Virus record (IMG/VR): IMGVR_UViG_3300046804_001246
Coordinates: 1-25,511 of that record
Reading direction: 5' to 3' (one strand)
Length of the DNA stretch: 25,511 bases
Source: a virus
The notes below the pieces were generated by a model, which saw only the letters and a list, made by a program, of their open reading frames with translations, did no database searches and had not been told where the DNA came from. Positions 7,929 through 15,058 of this stretch are shown in pieces. The position numbers were made by a program, and so were the translations under genes. The number at the start of each line of letters is the position of its first letter. The stretch's first letter is position 1.

Positions 7929-8495
7929 TTAGTAATACGTTGTTACTGTTGCGTAATTATTTCCTGAACATCCACAGTTGTTTCTTATGAAGTTGTTCAG
8001 CATTTTATCAGCTTGAAGATACAATTTATTTGCTTCAACTGAAGCACAATTATTTGCAGCTGCTATAGATCCATTGATAAAGAATGATATAGTTGTTAGC
8101 TCCACCTTAGCTTGTGTCTTAATTGCTCTATCGCACTCCATCATATCAAGCTTCATAAATGCTTCATCAAACTTTTCCTGAAGTCTGTCAGTACGCATAA
8201 TAGTCTTTTCAACAAAGTTTACGTTTGCTGGAGCTACAGAATACTTAAGATAATAAATTCCATCAGGAAGAGGATCGTTACCAAGTGGGCTGATTCCTAA
8301 GTTAGATGTTGTAAACACATTCAACTCATTCACTGTAAATGGAACATTTACTATTCCAAAGTTTGGAACATTTATCTCAATAGATGGAGATGATACAACT
8401 GGTGGTGTTGTTGGGTATGTAGAAGCGTCAGCAACAGCAAGAGTTAACGTGTTGTATGTTGGCACTACAAGAATGTCTAGTTTCAGAGTTGGCAT
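7929..8495 (-). CDS. conserved virion protein, 188 aa (tail/neck type)
   Basis: The N-terminal half is a beta domain with MPTLKLDILVVPTYNTLTL, PSIEINVPNFGIVNVPF, ELNVFTTSNLGI and PLPDGIYYLKYSV. The C-terminal half is helical (RTDRLQEKFDEAFMKLDM...CDRAIKTQAK) and ends with Cys residues in NNCGCSGNN. I recall related proteins from Bacteroidota phages with the same beta-then-helix order, but without a tested function. It is preceded by a strong hairpin/terminator at 8505-8554, so its expression may depend on readthrough from the 392-aa gene or on a promoter not seen here. Confidence 0.83.
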   Translation of the reverse strand: MPTLKLDILVVPTYNTLTLAVADASTYPTTPPVVSSPSIEINVPNFGIVNVPFTVNELNVFTTSNLGISPLGNDPLPDGIYYLKYSVAPANVNFVEKTIMRTDRLQEKFDEAFMKLDMMECDRAIKTQAKVELTTISFFINGSIAAANNCASVEANKLYLQADKMLNNFIRNNCGCSGNNYATVTTYY

Positions 8496-8504
8496 ATGAT
8501 TTAT

Positions 8505-8554
8505 AAAGAAAATGCCAGAGGATTTTGAGAACTAATCCTCTCACCCTCTGGCAT
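8505..8554 (-). terminator. intrinsic terminator or attenuator after the 392-aa gene
   Basis: On the minus strand ATGCCAGAGG (8554-8545) pairs perfectly with CCTCTGGCAT (8521-8512), and TTTTCTTTAT follows at once. An alternative inner stem, AGAGGAT with ATCCTCT (8541-8535 / 8523-8517), competes for part of the same sequence. That offers two exclusive folds, as in attenuators. It lies 28 nt after the 392-aa gene and ends about 10 nt before the next ATG. Confidence 0.75.
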
Positions 8555-8582
8555 AGGTTATAGAAATTTTACTTACCTACTA

Positions 8583-9761
8583 TTAAGGAATCAAAGTGCT
8601 AGTAGTGGTAGTAGTTGTTGGAGGTGCAGCAGTAGTAGTAGTGGTAGTAGTGATACAAACATTGTTGTCAACTACAGTACCAAGACCAGCTTCTAGAACA
8701 GCCTCAACAGCAGCAGCAATACCAGCGTTACCTGGAGTGTCAGCATTAGGAACAGCGATGATAACCATGCTATCCTCATAGATGTAGTCACCCCACTGAT
8801 AAGCAGAACGATCAAACTGATTGAACTTGATGTAGTAAGAGTCATAAATAACTCCTGTAGATACATAAGACTCAAAGTTCTCGTTGTAACCATTCATTCT
8901 GTACAAGTGCTTCAAGTAACCTGCTTGATAGCTGTAGAAGTTTTTCTCAAGTTGAGCAATTTCTTCAGCAGTACCAGTTGGGTAAGAAGCTCTCTGAACA
9001 ACGATAGGATTAGCAACGATGTTACAGTTATCAGCTACGATAAAGTCAGCAGTGGTAGCAGGACCTGGGTAAACGAATGTTCTGAAGTACATTCTGTCAT
9101 ATTCCCAAGGGAATGCAGCAATATCACAAGGCTGACCATACTTGGTAAGAGGCTTACCAGAGATTCGAAGGATAGTTCCACCTACGTTCTCAAAAGTATA
9201 GAAGTCAGAGAAAGTGATATTGTCAGGGTTGTTACCAGGAGCTGCAAGATTCAATTGATAAATAAATTGATTAATCAATTCATTAGTGTCAACATCAGTG
9301 CAAGGATCAGCACCACAGTCACAGCAAGGAGCCTGTACAGTTACTGAACGAGTGAAACCATTGAAATATAAAGTGTCGAGATAACTAGAGTGAGCTCTCA
9401 AAGTAAGAGTCACAATTTCTCCACACTGTACGCTCCAATCAGTTACGTCAGTGATTTGAACAGCAGGAGTACCACAACCTGATACTTTGTACCATTCAGT
9501 CACGTTAGAAGAACAACCAGAACCAGAAGGACAACCCTTGATTTTATCAGAACGCTTAGAGCCCTGTAGGTAGGTGTTTTGTCTACCTTGAGCTACATAG
9601 AAGTATGGAGCAGCAGCAATGTTGCCAGCTGTAGCCACACTGTAGTCGTTCTTGAAGAAACCAACTTGACCAGCAGTTAGATTTTGAGTAGAACCAGAGC
9701 TAGGGAGCGATGTTTGCCCTACTGGAACTACAAAAAGGGTGGTTAATGAGAAATCAGCCAT
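8583..9761 (-). CDS. probable abundant virion protein, 392 aa, Cys-rich with poly-Thr C-terminus
   Basis: The protein begins MADFSLTTLFVVPVGQTSLP and is beta-rich with many Cys (CPSGSGCSSN, CCDCGADPC). A helical segment follows near residues 260-285, and a poly-Thr/Pro tail (TTTTTTTAAPPTTTTTT) occupies about residues 371-388. It has no signal peptide or membrane segment. Two things suggest high expression: a strong terminator-like hairpin right after it, and a leader (TAAACAAACTTAAAA) nearly identical to that of the probable capsid gene. Position downstream of capsid and connector genes fits a major tail, tube or decoration protein, but no family was recognised. Start ATG 9761-9759 is preceded by an A-run and no Shine-Dalgarno sequence. 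Confidence 0.85.
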   Translation of the reverse strand: MADFSLTTLFVVPVGQTSLPSSGSTQNLTAGQVGFFKNDYSVATAGNIAAAPYFYVAQGRQNTYLQGSKRSDKIKGCPSGSGCSSNVTEWYKVSGCGTPAVQITDVTDWSVQCGEIVTLTLRAHSSYLDTLYFNGFTRSVTVQAPCCDCGADPCTDVDTNELINQFIYQLNLAAPGNNPDNITFSDFYTFENVGGTILRISGKPLTKYGQPCDIAAFPWEYDRMYFRTFVYPGPATTADFIVADNCNIVANPIVVQRASYPTGTAEEIAQLEKNFYSYQAGYLKHLYRMNGYNENFESYVSTGVIYDSYYIKFNQFDRSAYQWGDYIYEDSMVIIAVPNADTPGNAGIAAAVEAVLEAGLGTVVDNNVCITTTTTTTAAPPTTTTTTSTLIP

Positions 9762-9784
9762 TTTTTTGTGTTTTTTAAGTTTGT

Positions 9785-10516
9785 TTATTCATTTGTTTGT
9801 ATTCTGAACTGCGCACTTTGTACAGCAGATGCATTCTCTGTATACATTGCAAGGTTTTGGACAGTTAGATCAACTAACTCATCTTCTAGGTATTCTTCAA
9901 GTTCGCAATTAACATCTGTAGATGGTTGACCATCGAACCTGACATAACCTGCCTTATCAATGTAGATTGGATATCTCATATAAGAAATGTATATAGCACT
10001 AGGAGTGAACGTTCCATCTGTGAATATACTAATTTCATCTGAAGAGAGGAAATTAAATGTTTCTTGATATTCGAAAGATGGCTTATAGTGAACGTTGTTC
10101 AATAAGAACTGCAAATCACCATGTTTTGCCAAATCTTTGTTTATCCATATTTGTCGATCCTTGCACACTCCCTTGTCAGCTAATATATAACTGTCAATAT
10201 AAAACATGTACTTTGGATCTAATTTATCAATATCTGCTGCCCACTGATTTAGTGTTTCATTCTTTAAGTGAAGGTTTAGCTTACCATTATTATAACTAAT
10301 GACAAGTCTTTGTAGGTCTTCGTAACGCTTCTTAAAAGAGTCAAGACCCAGTCCACTGACAACACTAAATCCATCAACCTTTTGTTTGATGAGCTTTATT
10401 TGAGCTTCGTTAAGCGCAAGTATTTTATCTTCGAGTTGAATCTGCTGATGCTCATTAGTCGATAGTTTATTTAGTTTTTGGTCAATCTTATATAATAAAC
10501 TATCTACAGGTATCAT
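9785..10516 (-). CDS. connector or neck-type structural protein, 243 aa
   Basis: Residues 1-75 are helical (DQKLNKLSTNEHQQIQLEDK...), followed by a mixed domain with YMFYIDSYILAD and SAIYISYMRYPIYIDKAGYVRFDG. The C-terminal helix reads CELEEYLEDELVDLTVQNLA then YTENASAVQSAQ. The C-terminal pattern resembles conserved proteins near the capsid gene of crAss-like phages that join head to tail, but I assign no specific name. Its start overlaps the stop of the 323-aa gene by 4 nt (ATGA), so the pair is probably coupled and stoichiometrically linked. Its TAA stop lies inside the leader of the 392-aa gene. Confidence 0.82.
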   Translation of the reverse strand: MIPVDSLLYKIDQKLNKLSTNEHQQIQLEDKILALNEAQIKLIKQKVDGFSVVSGLGLDSFKKRYEDLQRLVISYNNGKLNLHLKNETLNQWAADIDKLDPKYMFYIDSYILADKGVCKDRQIWINKDLAKHGDLQFLLNNVHYKPSFEYQETFNFLSSDEISIFTDGTFTPSAIYISYMRYPIYIDKAGYVRFDGQPSTDVNCELEEYLEDELVDLTVQNLAMYTENASAVQSAQFRIQTNE

Positions 10517-11484
10517 ACAGAAGCGAGTTTCTTAGATTTCAACTTTTGTTCGAGGGTGATTAGTTCATCTTGGTTATCATCATTAGCCAAGAACTTCACC
10601 AATTCATCCTCATCTTTTGCCACTTCATATTCACCTTCAAAGACACGTCCACTGGACTTAACTCTGTACACTGAATGTGCAATGGCTTGTTTAACCAAAT
10701 CTTTAATATGGAGTAAGTTTTCTTTCATATCTGCAAATCTGTTAAACACTTCGATTGTTGACAATCCTTGGTATTTACCAGACTTAAATTCAGTTTGCTT
10801 AAGAATGTTATCCACTTGGTTGTATACAAATTCTTCTTTAGAATCTTCTGTAACTGGAAGACCTAGAAGTCTTGCTACCTTTCTCTTCTTTTCAGGAGTC
10901 ATTGAATCAAACTTAGCTATCGCCTTATTGATCAATTGCTTCTTCTTAAACACCACAGCATTTTCGATATCATCATCCACAACGTAGAACTGTGTATCTG
11001 CTGGATAGTCGCCTCTTTCCCATGCTTGATAAGAACTAGCAATAGTTGGATGAACTCTCAACCAAGAGAAAGCAAGTTCTTGAAATGGAATCGATAGGTC
11101 GAAATAATTATCACCATCTAGAAGCTTAACTGGTTGAACATGTGCTGTGTCATCTGTAGACTTAGACAAGCTATAGTTCCAGAAAGAAGCTCTTGGTCCA
11201 AGATCTATTCCTCCTAGAGCATTTTCAAGTTTTTCTCTCAATGCTTTCACACGTTCAATTTCAATCTCACGTTCTGTGGGATCAGAAATCCTTTTGATGT
11301 AAGCAGCGTCAGCATCTAAGCCTGTTCTGTATCTTCCATCAAGTTCCTTGTAAGGATATTTAAAAACTCCAGTTCCTGGAATTCTTGTTAATCCTTTCTG
11401 TGACAATCCTCCTTGCATGGTTTGCATACCAGCACTGTTGTACTCCTTTTTAATCGTGGAGATTTTTCCAAGTTTATTACCCAT
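10513..11484 (-). CDS. head-associated structural protein, 323 aa
   Basis: A basic N-terminus (MGNKLGKISTIKKEYNSAG) leads to a region with GLDADAAYIKRISDPTEREIEIERVKALREKLE. A middle domain follows (FWNYSLSKSTDD, NYFDLSIPFQELAFSWLRVHPTIA), then a long helical, charged C-terminal half with MTPEKKRKVARLLGLPV and a Lys-rich end. Proteins with the same central 'DPTERE-IERVKALREKLE' type of segment sit beside the capsid gene in phages I associate with the crAss-like group. The leader AAACCAAT...ACTACAT and the first bases ATGGGTAA duplicate those of the HNH gene just upstream. No enzymatic motif is visible. Confidence 0.82.
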   Translation of the reverse strand: MGNKLGKISTIKKEYNSAGMQTMQGGLSQKGLTRIPGTGVFKYPYKELDGRYRTGLDADAAYIKRISDPTEREIEIERVKALREKLENALGGIDLGPRASFWNYSLSKSTDDTAHVQPVKLLDGDNYFDLSIPFQELAFSWLRVHPTIASSYQAWERGDYPADTQFYVVDDDIENAVVFKKKQLINKAIAKFDSMTPEKKRKVARLLGLPVTEDSKEEFVYNQVDNILKQTEFKSGKYQGLSTIEVFNRFADMKENLLHIKDLVKQAIAHSVYRVKSSGRVFEGEYEVAKDEDELVKFLANDDNQDELITLEQKLKSKKLASV

Positions 11485-11509
11485 AAATGTAGTTTTATAT
11501 TATTGGTTT
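11485..11509 (-). repeat. leader repeat copy downstream of HNH gene
   Basis: On the minus strand AAACCAAT (11509-11502) is followed by ACTACAT (11493-11487) and then the start of the 323-aa gene, ATGGGTAA. The same order and start bases occur before the HNH gene at 11945-11967, and the leader alone occurs before the scaffold gene. Confidence 0.7.
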
Positions 11510-11944
11510 ATTTAAAGATTTTCGTCTTTCTATTGTAACTATTCGATGACAATTGCAACATCGTACTTCACATTTAGATATTTCATCAAGTAATCTTTCT
11601 TTACTCCAGGTTTGTTGAACTGCCCATGAAATATTACCTAACTTCTCACCCCTAACATGATCAAACTCTAGAACTCTAATATCTGTAATTCCACAGTCTA
11701 CGCAAGGGTGATTCTGTAAATGCTCGATTACAATTTGTCGATTTCTATTTTTACACTTTGCTCTAGTTTTATAAGCTTCCCCATTTTTCCTTTTTCTAGA
11801 ATCAGATTTTAATTGTCTGCTTCTTTCTGATGAAATTGTGTGATAAGCTATAATTGACATAGAACAACCCAATATTTCACATATCTCTTTATAGGTTTTA
11901 TCTTCTGATCTTAATCGTAGGATTTCATCCTTGTACTTACCCAT
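11495..11944 (-). CDS. HNH homing endonuclease with N-terminal HTH, 149 aa
   Basis: Residues ~5-35 form a helix-turn-helix (DEILRLRSEDKTYKEICEIL, then GCSMSIIAYH). A basic linker covers ~41-70. The C-terminal ~70 residues are an HNH nuclease: zinc ligands C81 and C84 (CVDCG), the catalytic EFDHV with D95-H96, and C129/C132-H133 in VRCCNCHR. HNH enzymes of this type cut DNA with one metal ion and often spread by homing into intron-less alleles. Here the gene is free-standing between the capsid gene and the 323-aa gene and interrupts no reading frame. It follows a structured RNA-like stretch and is bracketed by duplicated leaders, both suggesting that it is a later insertion. Confidence 0.92.
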   Translation of the reverse strand: MGKYKDEILRLRSEDKTYKEICEILGCSMSIIAYHTISSERSRQLKSDSRKRKNGEAYKTRAKCKNRNRQIVIEHLQNHPCVDCGITDIRVLEFDHVRGEKLGNISWAVQQTWSKERLLDEISKCEVRCCNCHRIVTIERRKSLNKPII

Positions 11945-11967
11945 ATGTAGTTGATTTGTATTGGTTT
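11945..11967 (-). repeat. leader repeat copy upstream of HNH gene
   Basis: AAACCAAT (11967-11960) and ACTACAT (11951-11945) directly precede the HNH start codon ATGGGTAA. Together with 11485-11509 it forms an imperfect direct repeat on either side of the HNH gene. Confidence 0.7.
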
Positions 11968-11974
11968 GTTTTTG

Positions 11975-12047
11975 CAGAGTGTGCCAATCAAATGGCTAGG
12001 CTCACTGACCCACACTCTGTTTTGAAACGTTTTCACGTCAGTCCTAG
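11975..12047 (-). ncRNA. candidate pseudoknotted RNA element upstream of the HNH gene
   Basis: Two stems are interleaved. Stem A pairs 12047-12037 with 12009-11996: 11 base pairs (GTCAGT/ACTGAC and CCTAG/CTAGG) with a 3-nt bulge at 12001-12003. Stem B pairs CAGAGTGTG (11975-11983) with CACACTCTG (12011-12019), 9 perfect base pairs. One strand of each stem lies inside the loop of the other and only one nucleotide separates them at 12010, which is H-type pseudoknot geometry. The loops carry small hairpins, CCA/TGG at 11984-11995 and TGAAA/TTTCA at 12023-12035. The strand is inferred from the operon direction. It could instead be two mutually exclusive folds, or a DNA recognition site. Confidence 0.5.
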
Positions 12048-12066
12048 GGGTCTACCCAAGGAGAGG

Positions 12067-12098
12067 TATAAAGCTCCCCCCATGAAACATGAGGGGAG
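12067..12098 (-). terminator. strong hairpin just after the capsid gene
   Basis: On the minus strand CTCCCCTCAT (12098-12089) pairs with ATGGGGGGAG (12083-12074): 10 pairs including one wobble, around a 5-nt loop. CTTTATA follows. It starts 8 nt after the stop of the capsid gene. The U-run is weak, so it may act as a 3' mRNA stabiliser or as a partial terminator that keeps downstream genes at lower levels. Confidence 0.6.
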
Positions 12099-12106
12099 AT
12101 TTTATA

Positions 12107-13660
12107 TTAGAACTGTGGAATTTCTTCGATTAGAACAGTTCTTGACAAGTCTTCGATGAATACATCGCATCTGTCTTGCATCCAGATCTCATAGCCTGGG
12201 AATTTGTTGGCAGAAGACATACCCTGAGACTTAGCAAAGCCTAAGTGGTGTCTACGTCCATCGATATATCCCCAAGTCATAGAAGGAGCACCTTTCATTC
12301 TCACCTCACGAATGTTGTTGACCATAGAGCCATCAGACATTGGAGACACATCAAATACCATGAACACTGGAGTAGATTTCTTGTTCTGACCAAATTCCAA
12401 GTTGGACTGAGGAAGATCAAGTTCTTTCAAGTGGATAAGTTCCACACGACCAGTTTCACGAGTAACCATTGCATCAAATGCAAAGTTGTAAGTGATGTGC
12501 TGTCCTTCTCCTTGCATATATCTGTTTCCAGAATCAGCCATGAAGGTAAGACCAGAGTTCAATGCATCAGCCTTCAAAGCCTGCTGGAACACGTCAAATC
12601 CAGCTTCGTTGGTGTACATCTTCACTCTTCTGTCCTTAACATCCACACGTCTGTAGAACAAGTCTCCAAACACAGAACGAATAAGGTTTGCAGAGAATTC
12701 TCCACGATTGTATTGTACCAAGTTACCATTGTTACGCATTCTGTGGTAAACACCAGCAGATACACGCTTCAATTCTTGCTTAGATCCATTAGTTTTTACA
12801 GTGCCTGGCTTAGACCAGATCATTCTCTTCACCTTAAGCTCAAGCATTGATTTTCTCAACATGAACTCTACAAATGGCTCCCACTTAACATCATTACGAG
12901 TTAGAGGAAGTTGGTTTCTGCGCTGAGGAGCATATACCAAGATGTCAAGAGGATTACCTTTGGAATCTCTCATAGTCTTGTCATCAGCCCATGCAGTGAT
13001 TTGGTGCTCAAAACCATATCCAGAACCAAGAGATTCGAACATAGTGATTTTCTCACCAAGTCTTGGCAAACCAAGAAGATCTTGATCAAATTCACCAATT
13101 GCAGCATCTACTAGTTCTAGTTCGATACCAATTTGCAAGAATGTAGGGCTTACGAAATCCACAATTGGGTTATCAGAAACCAATGTGAAGCTGTAAAGGA
13201 ATCCTGCATTCCAAGGAACTGGGTCCTTAATCACATACCATCTTGGACCATACTGACGAGAACCTACAGAAACGATAGCGTTCTTAGAGAATTCGTTAGT
13301 GTCCAATACCACCTGAAATTCCTGACCATCGATACCTGGCTTGCTCAACTCAGCAGTGGAGCTAGGGATGTCAATGATTTTAGGGAATTTGTAAGGAACT
13401 TGAACTTCCCACTTCCAAGAATCGCTGTTGTTGTCGATGTAGTAAGGAGTGGACTTGTTGATCATATCAAGGAAGTCGTTGCTGTACAATGAGCTCTGAG
13501 TGTACAAGGAGATGATCTTCTTGTCATAGTCAGCTGGCTCAGTGGAGTGAAACGACTCCAAGTGATTTGAATCAGTTAGCTTTCCTACAGCACGCTTGTC
13601 CATTGACGCAACACGAGCATAGGTAAAGCCTGTTAAACCTGGGATTGTTTGAATTGCCAT
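12107..13660 (-). CDS. probable major capsid protein, 517 aa
   Basis: The call rests on context: a 517-aa soluble protein directly after portal and scaffold-like genes, with its own strong 3' hairpin and a leader shared with another presumed abundant protein. The protein begins MAIQTIPGLTGFTYARVASM and has no signal peptide, membrane segment or enzyme motif. Its composition is mixed alpha/beta, with a long central region including MFESLGSGYGFEHQITAWAD and RRNQLPLTRNDVKWEPFVEF. The C-terminus contains PSMTWGYIDGRRHHLG and EDLSRTVLIEEIPQF. Length fits HK97-fold capsid proteins of crAss-like phages (about 500 aa). The leader is A-rich (TAAACAAAGCTTAAAACA then ATGGC) with no Shine-Dalgarno. The fold itself cannot be read by eye. 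Confidence 0.75.
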   Translation of the reverse strand: MAIQTIPGLTGFTYARVASMDKRAVGKLTDSNHLESFHSTEPADYDKKIISLYTQSSLYSNDFLDMINKSTPYYIDNNSDSWKWEVQVPYKFPKIIDIPSSTAELSKPGIDGQEFQVVLDTNEFSKNAIVSVGSRQYGPRWYVIKDPVPWNAGFLYSFTLVSDNPIVDFVSPTFLQIGIELELVDAAIGEFDQDLLGLPRLGEKITMFESLGSGYGFEHQITAWADDKTMRDSKGNPLDILVYAPQRRNQLPLTRNDVKWEPFVEFMLRKSMLELKVKRMIWSKPGTVKTNGSKQELKRVSAGVYHRMRNNGNLVQYNRGEFSANLIRSVFGDLFYRRVDVKDRRVKMYTNEAGFDVFQQALKADALNSGLTFMADSGNRYMQGEGQHITYNFAFDAMVTRETGRVELIHLKELDLPQSNLEFGQNKKSTPVFMVFDVSPMSDGSMVNNIREVRMKGAPSMTWGYIDGRRHHLGFAKSQGMSSANKFPGYEIWMQDRCDVFIEDLSRTVLIEEIPQF

Positions 13661-13683
13661 TGTTTTAAGCTTTGTTTAGTAAT

Positions 13684-14925
13684 TTATAAGAACCATGAGT
13701 TCGCTTTTCCAGGATTGCCACCAGAACCAGGTTTTTTACTGGTTTGTCTCGCAACTTCCTCAAACAACTGGGTTGACTTCTTAGTCACTCCTGTTCTTTG
13801 TATGGTAGATAATGTAGGATCTTTTTCTAAGATCTTAAGAAGAAGTCCCACTTTAACTTTCATAGCGTGGTTCTCAGGTCTCTTAAGTTCCAGGATAGTC
13901 TTGTCAAAATCTGTCAGGGTTTCACCTGAAGGAGTTTTGTACTTGTCTACCAAAAGGAAGTCTTGTAGTTCTGATGCCAATTTGGGGTTTAATGGAATTC
14001 CATCAAACTCCTTTGTTTTCAATTTGTCTTGAAGGACAGACTGAACGTTTTGTATATATTGATTTCGAATCATTGCTTTTTGCTGAAGTTGTTGTTCAGC
14101 TTGCTGCTCCATTTGTTGCAGCTTTACTGCCTCCTTCTTTACAAGCACTTTGTGGTGCTTGCTAGCAACTGTTTCTAAATCACCATAGTTTCTAAGCCTC
14201 TCAACTTCTGTAGTGATGTCTTCATCGTCAAATCCTTGGTCTGCCAAGGCTTGTTTGATAACTCTCACTTGGTTGTCTTCATTGGACAAGTCCAATTCAG
14301 CGAAGCTTACCACATTGTTATATACACCAAAATAATCTTTAGGGTTTACACCCTTTACAAATATGGCATCAAACGCTTTTTGGTAATCTTCTCCAAACTG
14401 ACCAATGAAGTTATCAACAATCTCGATTGCACCTTTTTTCTTTTCTGCATTGAATTTCTCCAGAAACTGTTCTGGTGTTTCAATGACTGTATCTTCCTCA
14501 TCTTCGTCCTTTGTGAAGACACCAAGTTTGAAAAGATCTTTTGAGAGAGAAACAAATGGGGATTCTGGTACATCTTCTTCGTCATCAGCTTCTTCAGCTT
14601 GCGCTTCTGTTTGAGCTGGTGCTACAACGTCTTCGTTTTCCTCATCTTCTTCATCATCTCCAAGAAAGTTTTTCAAAACATCTTGAGGAGTGGTCTCTTC
14701 ACCATCTAGCTTTTGTACAACTTCCTTACCTTTTGAAACTTCTGGTTTTTTGGGAGCTTGGGGTTCATCAGCTGTCTTTACGATTGCCTCTAGTTTATCA
14801 GGATCTTCTGTAGAAGTTTCTGGAGAGAACAGATCGTCTAATAACTCTGTGTTACCCACTCCCATTCCCAGTGTTTCTTCGATACCAAAGTTACCAAGTG
14901 ATGGAGTGTCTAGGTTGTCTGCCAT
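13684..14925 (-). CDS. scaffold-like capsid assembly protein, 413 aa
   Basis: The gene lies between portal and capsid genes, the usual place for a scaffold. The protein is acidic and low in complexity over residues ~35-150, including DDEEDEENEDVV and ADDEEDVPES. A helical core around 150-250 (EQFLEKFNAEKKKGAIEIVDN) precedes a Gln-rich coiled-coil segment (AVKLQQMEQQAEQQLQQKAM, about 268-287) and a basic Gly/Pro/Asn C-terminus (KKPGSGGNPGKANSWFL). Acidic N-terminus, coiled coil and basic C-terminal tail are common in scaffolds, whose basic tail contacts the capsid protein. No protease motif is visible. The leader carries AAACCAAT and ACTACAT before ATG 14925. Confidence 0.7.
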   Translation of the reverse strand: MADNLDTPSLGNFGIEETLGMGVGNTELLDDLFSPETSTEDPDKLEAIVKTADEPQAPKKPEVSKGKEVVQKLDGEETTPQDVLKNFLGDDEEDEENEDVVAPAQTEAQAEEADDEEDVPESPFVSLSKDLFKLGVFTKDEDEEDTVIETPEQFLEKFNAEKKKGAIEIVDNFIGQFGEDYQKAFDAIFVKGVNPKDYFGVYNNVVSFAELDLSNEDNQVRVIKQALADQGFDDEDITTEVERLRNYGDLETVASKHHKVLVKKEAVKLQQMEQQAEQQLQQKAMIRNQYIQNVQSVLQDKLKTKEFDGIPLNPKLASELQDFLLVDKYKTPSGETLTDFDKTILELKRPENHAMKVKVGLLLKILEKDPTLSTIQRTGVTKKSTQLFEEVARQTSKKPGSGGNPGKANSWFL

Positions 14926-15058
14926 ATATGTAGTTAATTATTTGATTGGTTTATTGATATAAATGTACTTTCGTTTATAAAATAATCAAATAAGAAATAA
15001 TCAAAATTGTTGTTTTTTTGACACGTATAGCATTAAGTATACTTTTCTCTATATTTTT
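14926..15058. promoter_or_regulatory. AT-rich regulatory gap between portal and scaffold genes
   Basis: This is the longest gap inside the head-gene block, 133 nt. It contains the scaffold leader AAACCAAT / ACTACAT, a 10-bp perfect inverted repeat TTATTTGATT (14938-14947) / AATCAAATAA (14984-14993), a direct repeat AATAATCAAA (14981-14990 and 14996-15005), and one plus-oriented copy of TATAGCATTAA (15026-15036). That 11-mer is also half of a small hairpin GTATA/TATAC (15025-15029 / 15038-15042). A promoter or operator for the scaffold-capsid transcript is plausible. Confidence 0.45.
15026..15036 (+). promoter_or_regulatory. copy of the 11-mer TATAGCATTAA, antisense to head genes
   Basis: This is identical to copies at 22378-22388 and 23426-23436. 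Like the 22378 copy it follows GACAC within a few bases. In this position a promoter would fire antisense into the portal gene, so the role here is uncertain. Confidence 0.35.

Noticed and set aside
11975-12098. tRNA, HDV-like ribozyme or group I intron in the capsid-HNH gap
   Set aside because: No T-loop, anticodon arm or CCA layout; the hairpin that should lie between P2 and P1' in HDV-like folds is missing; no group I P/Q/R/S core sequences; no interrupted reading frame. A novel structure remains possible and is reported as such.
11956-12159. Plus-strand frame of 67 codons across the capsid-HNH gap
   Set aside because: It runs antisense to the operon, overlaps the capsid 3' end, and is better explained as chance reading through the structured RNA element.
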